This document shows positions 7,203 through 7,215 of a stretch of 7,215 nucleotides of DNA, one piece after another (position 1 is the first letter of the stretch; each line of letters opens with the position of its first letter). The notes beneath the pieces were generated by a model. That model was given only the letters and a program-made list of their open reading frames with translations. It searched no databases and was not told the DNA's origin. A program made the position numbers and the translations under genes. This DNA is from Angelakisella sp. (GTDB taxonomy: Bacteria; Bacillota; Clostridia; Oscillospirales; Ruminococcaceae), in the NCBI GenBank assembly GCA_013316495.1, contig WSMP01000083.1, forward strand, positions 1 to 7,215, read 5' to 3'.

Positions 7203-7211
7203 GGTGACACG

Positions 7212-7215
7212 TCCT
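7212..7215 (-). promoter_or_regulatory. Ribosome binding site deciding a TTG start
   Basis: The minus strand reads AGGA nine bases before the TTG at 7202-7200. This is the only Shine-Dalgarno-like element visible near the N-terminus of the FAD gene, and no in-frame ATG occurs in the 13 bases upstream. The element touches the window edge, so its full extent is not visible. Confidence 0.45.

Overview
The window is a GC-rich bacterial segment, and every gene I can support is on the minus strand, so it reads right to left. Several features suggest a high-GC gut-type clostridium of the Oscillospiraceae/Flavonifractor kind: strong AAGGAG-type ribosome binding sites, Gram-positive style signal peptides, a Bacillota-type intrinsic terminator, a TTG start, and a secreted M60 peptidase carrying a dockerin. 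The taxonomic placement is an inference from composition and gene content, not from a marker gene.

Layout in transcription order. (1) 7202-5811: a complete cytoplasmic FAD-dependent dehydrogenase of the COG2509-like type, with a GxGxxG dinucleotide fold at the N-terminus and a four-cysteine cluster. It ends at a textbook rho-independent terminator (5797-5771). (2) 5770-5654: a short intergenic region with a credible sigma-A promoter and an AAGGAG ribosome binding site. (3) 5653-806: a very large (1615 aa) secreted multidomain protein. It has a signal peptide, a beta-sandwich, a complete two-loop dockerin, a discoidin-like module, two fibronectin type III modules, a second discoidin-like module, an M60 (enhancin/mucinase-type) zinc metallopeptidase domain with HEIGH plus a downstream Glu, an FN3-like module and a C-terminal beta-rich region. 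(4) 799-1: the first 266 codons of a second secreted protein, cut by the window edge. It has a signal peptide, a cohesin-like beta-sandwich, a Gly/Ser linker and the start of another surface-protein-type module.

The last two genes are separated by only 6 bases. The ribosome binding site of the second lies inside the last codons of the first, so they form one translationally coupled operon behind one promoter. The working model is an extracellular host-glycoprotein (mucin-like) degrading enzyme made together with a possible binding or anchoring partner. The dockerin is solid and the M60 active site is solid. The cohesin identity of the partner is a fold-level resemblance only. The FAD enzyme is insulated by the terminator and shows no obvious functional link to the pair. 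There is no gene-free stretch longer than 160 bases, and I see no tRNA, rRNA, CRISPR or mobile element.
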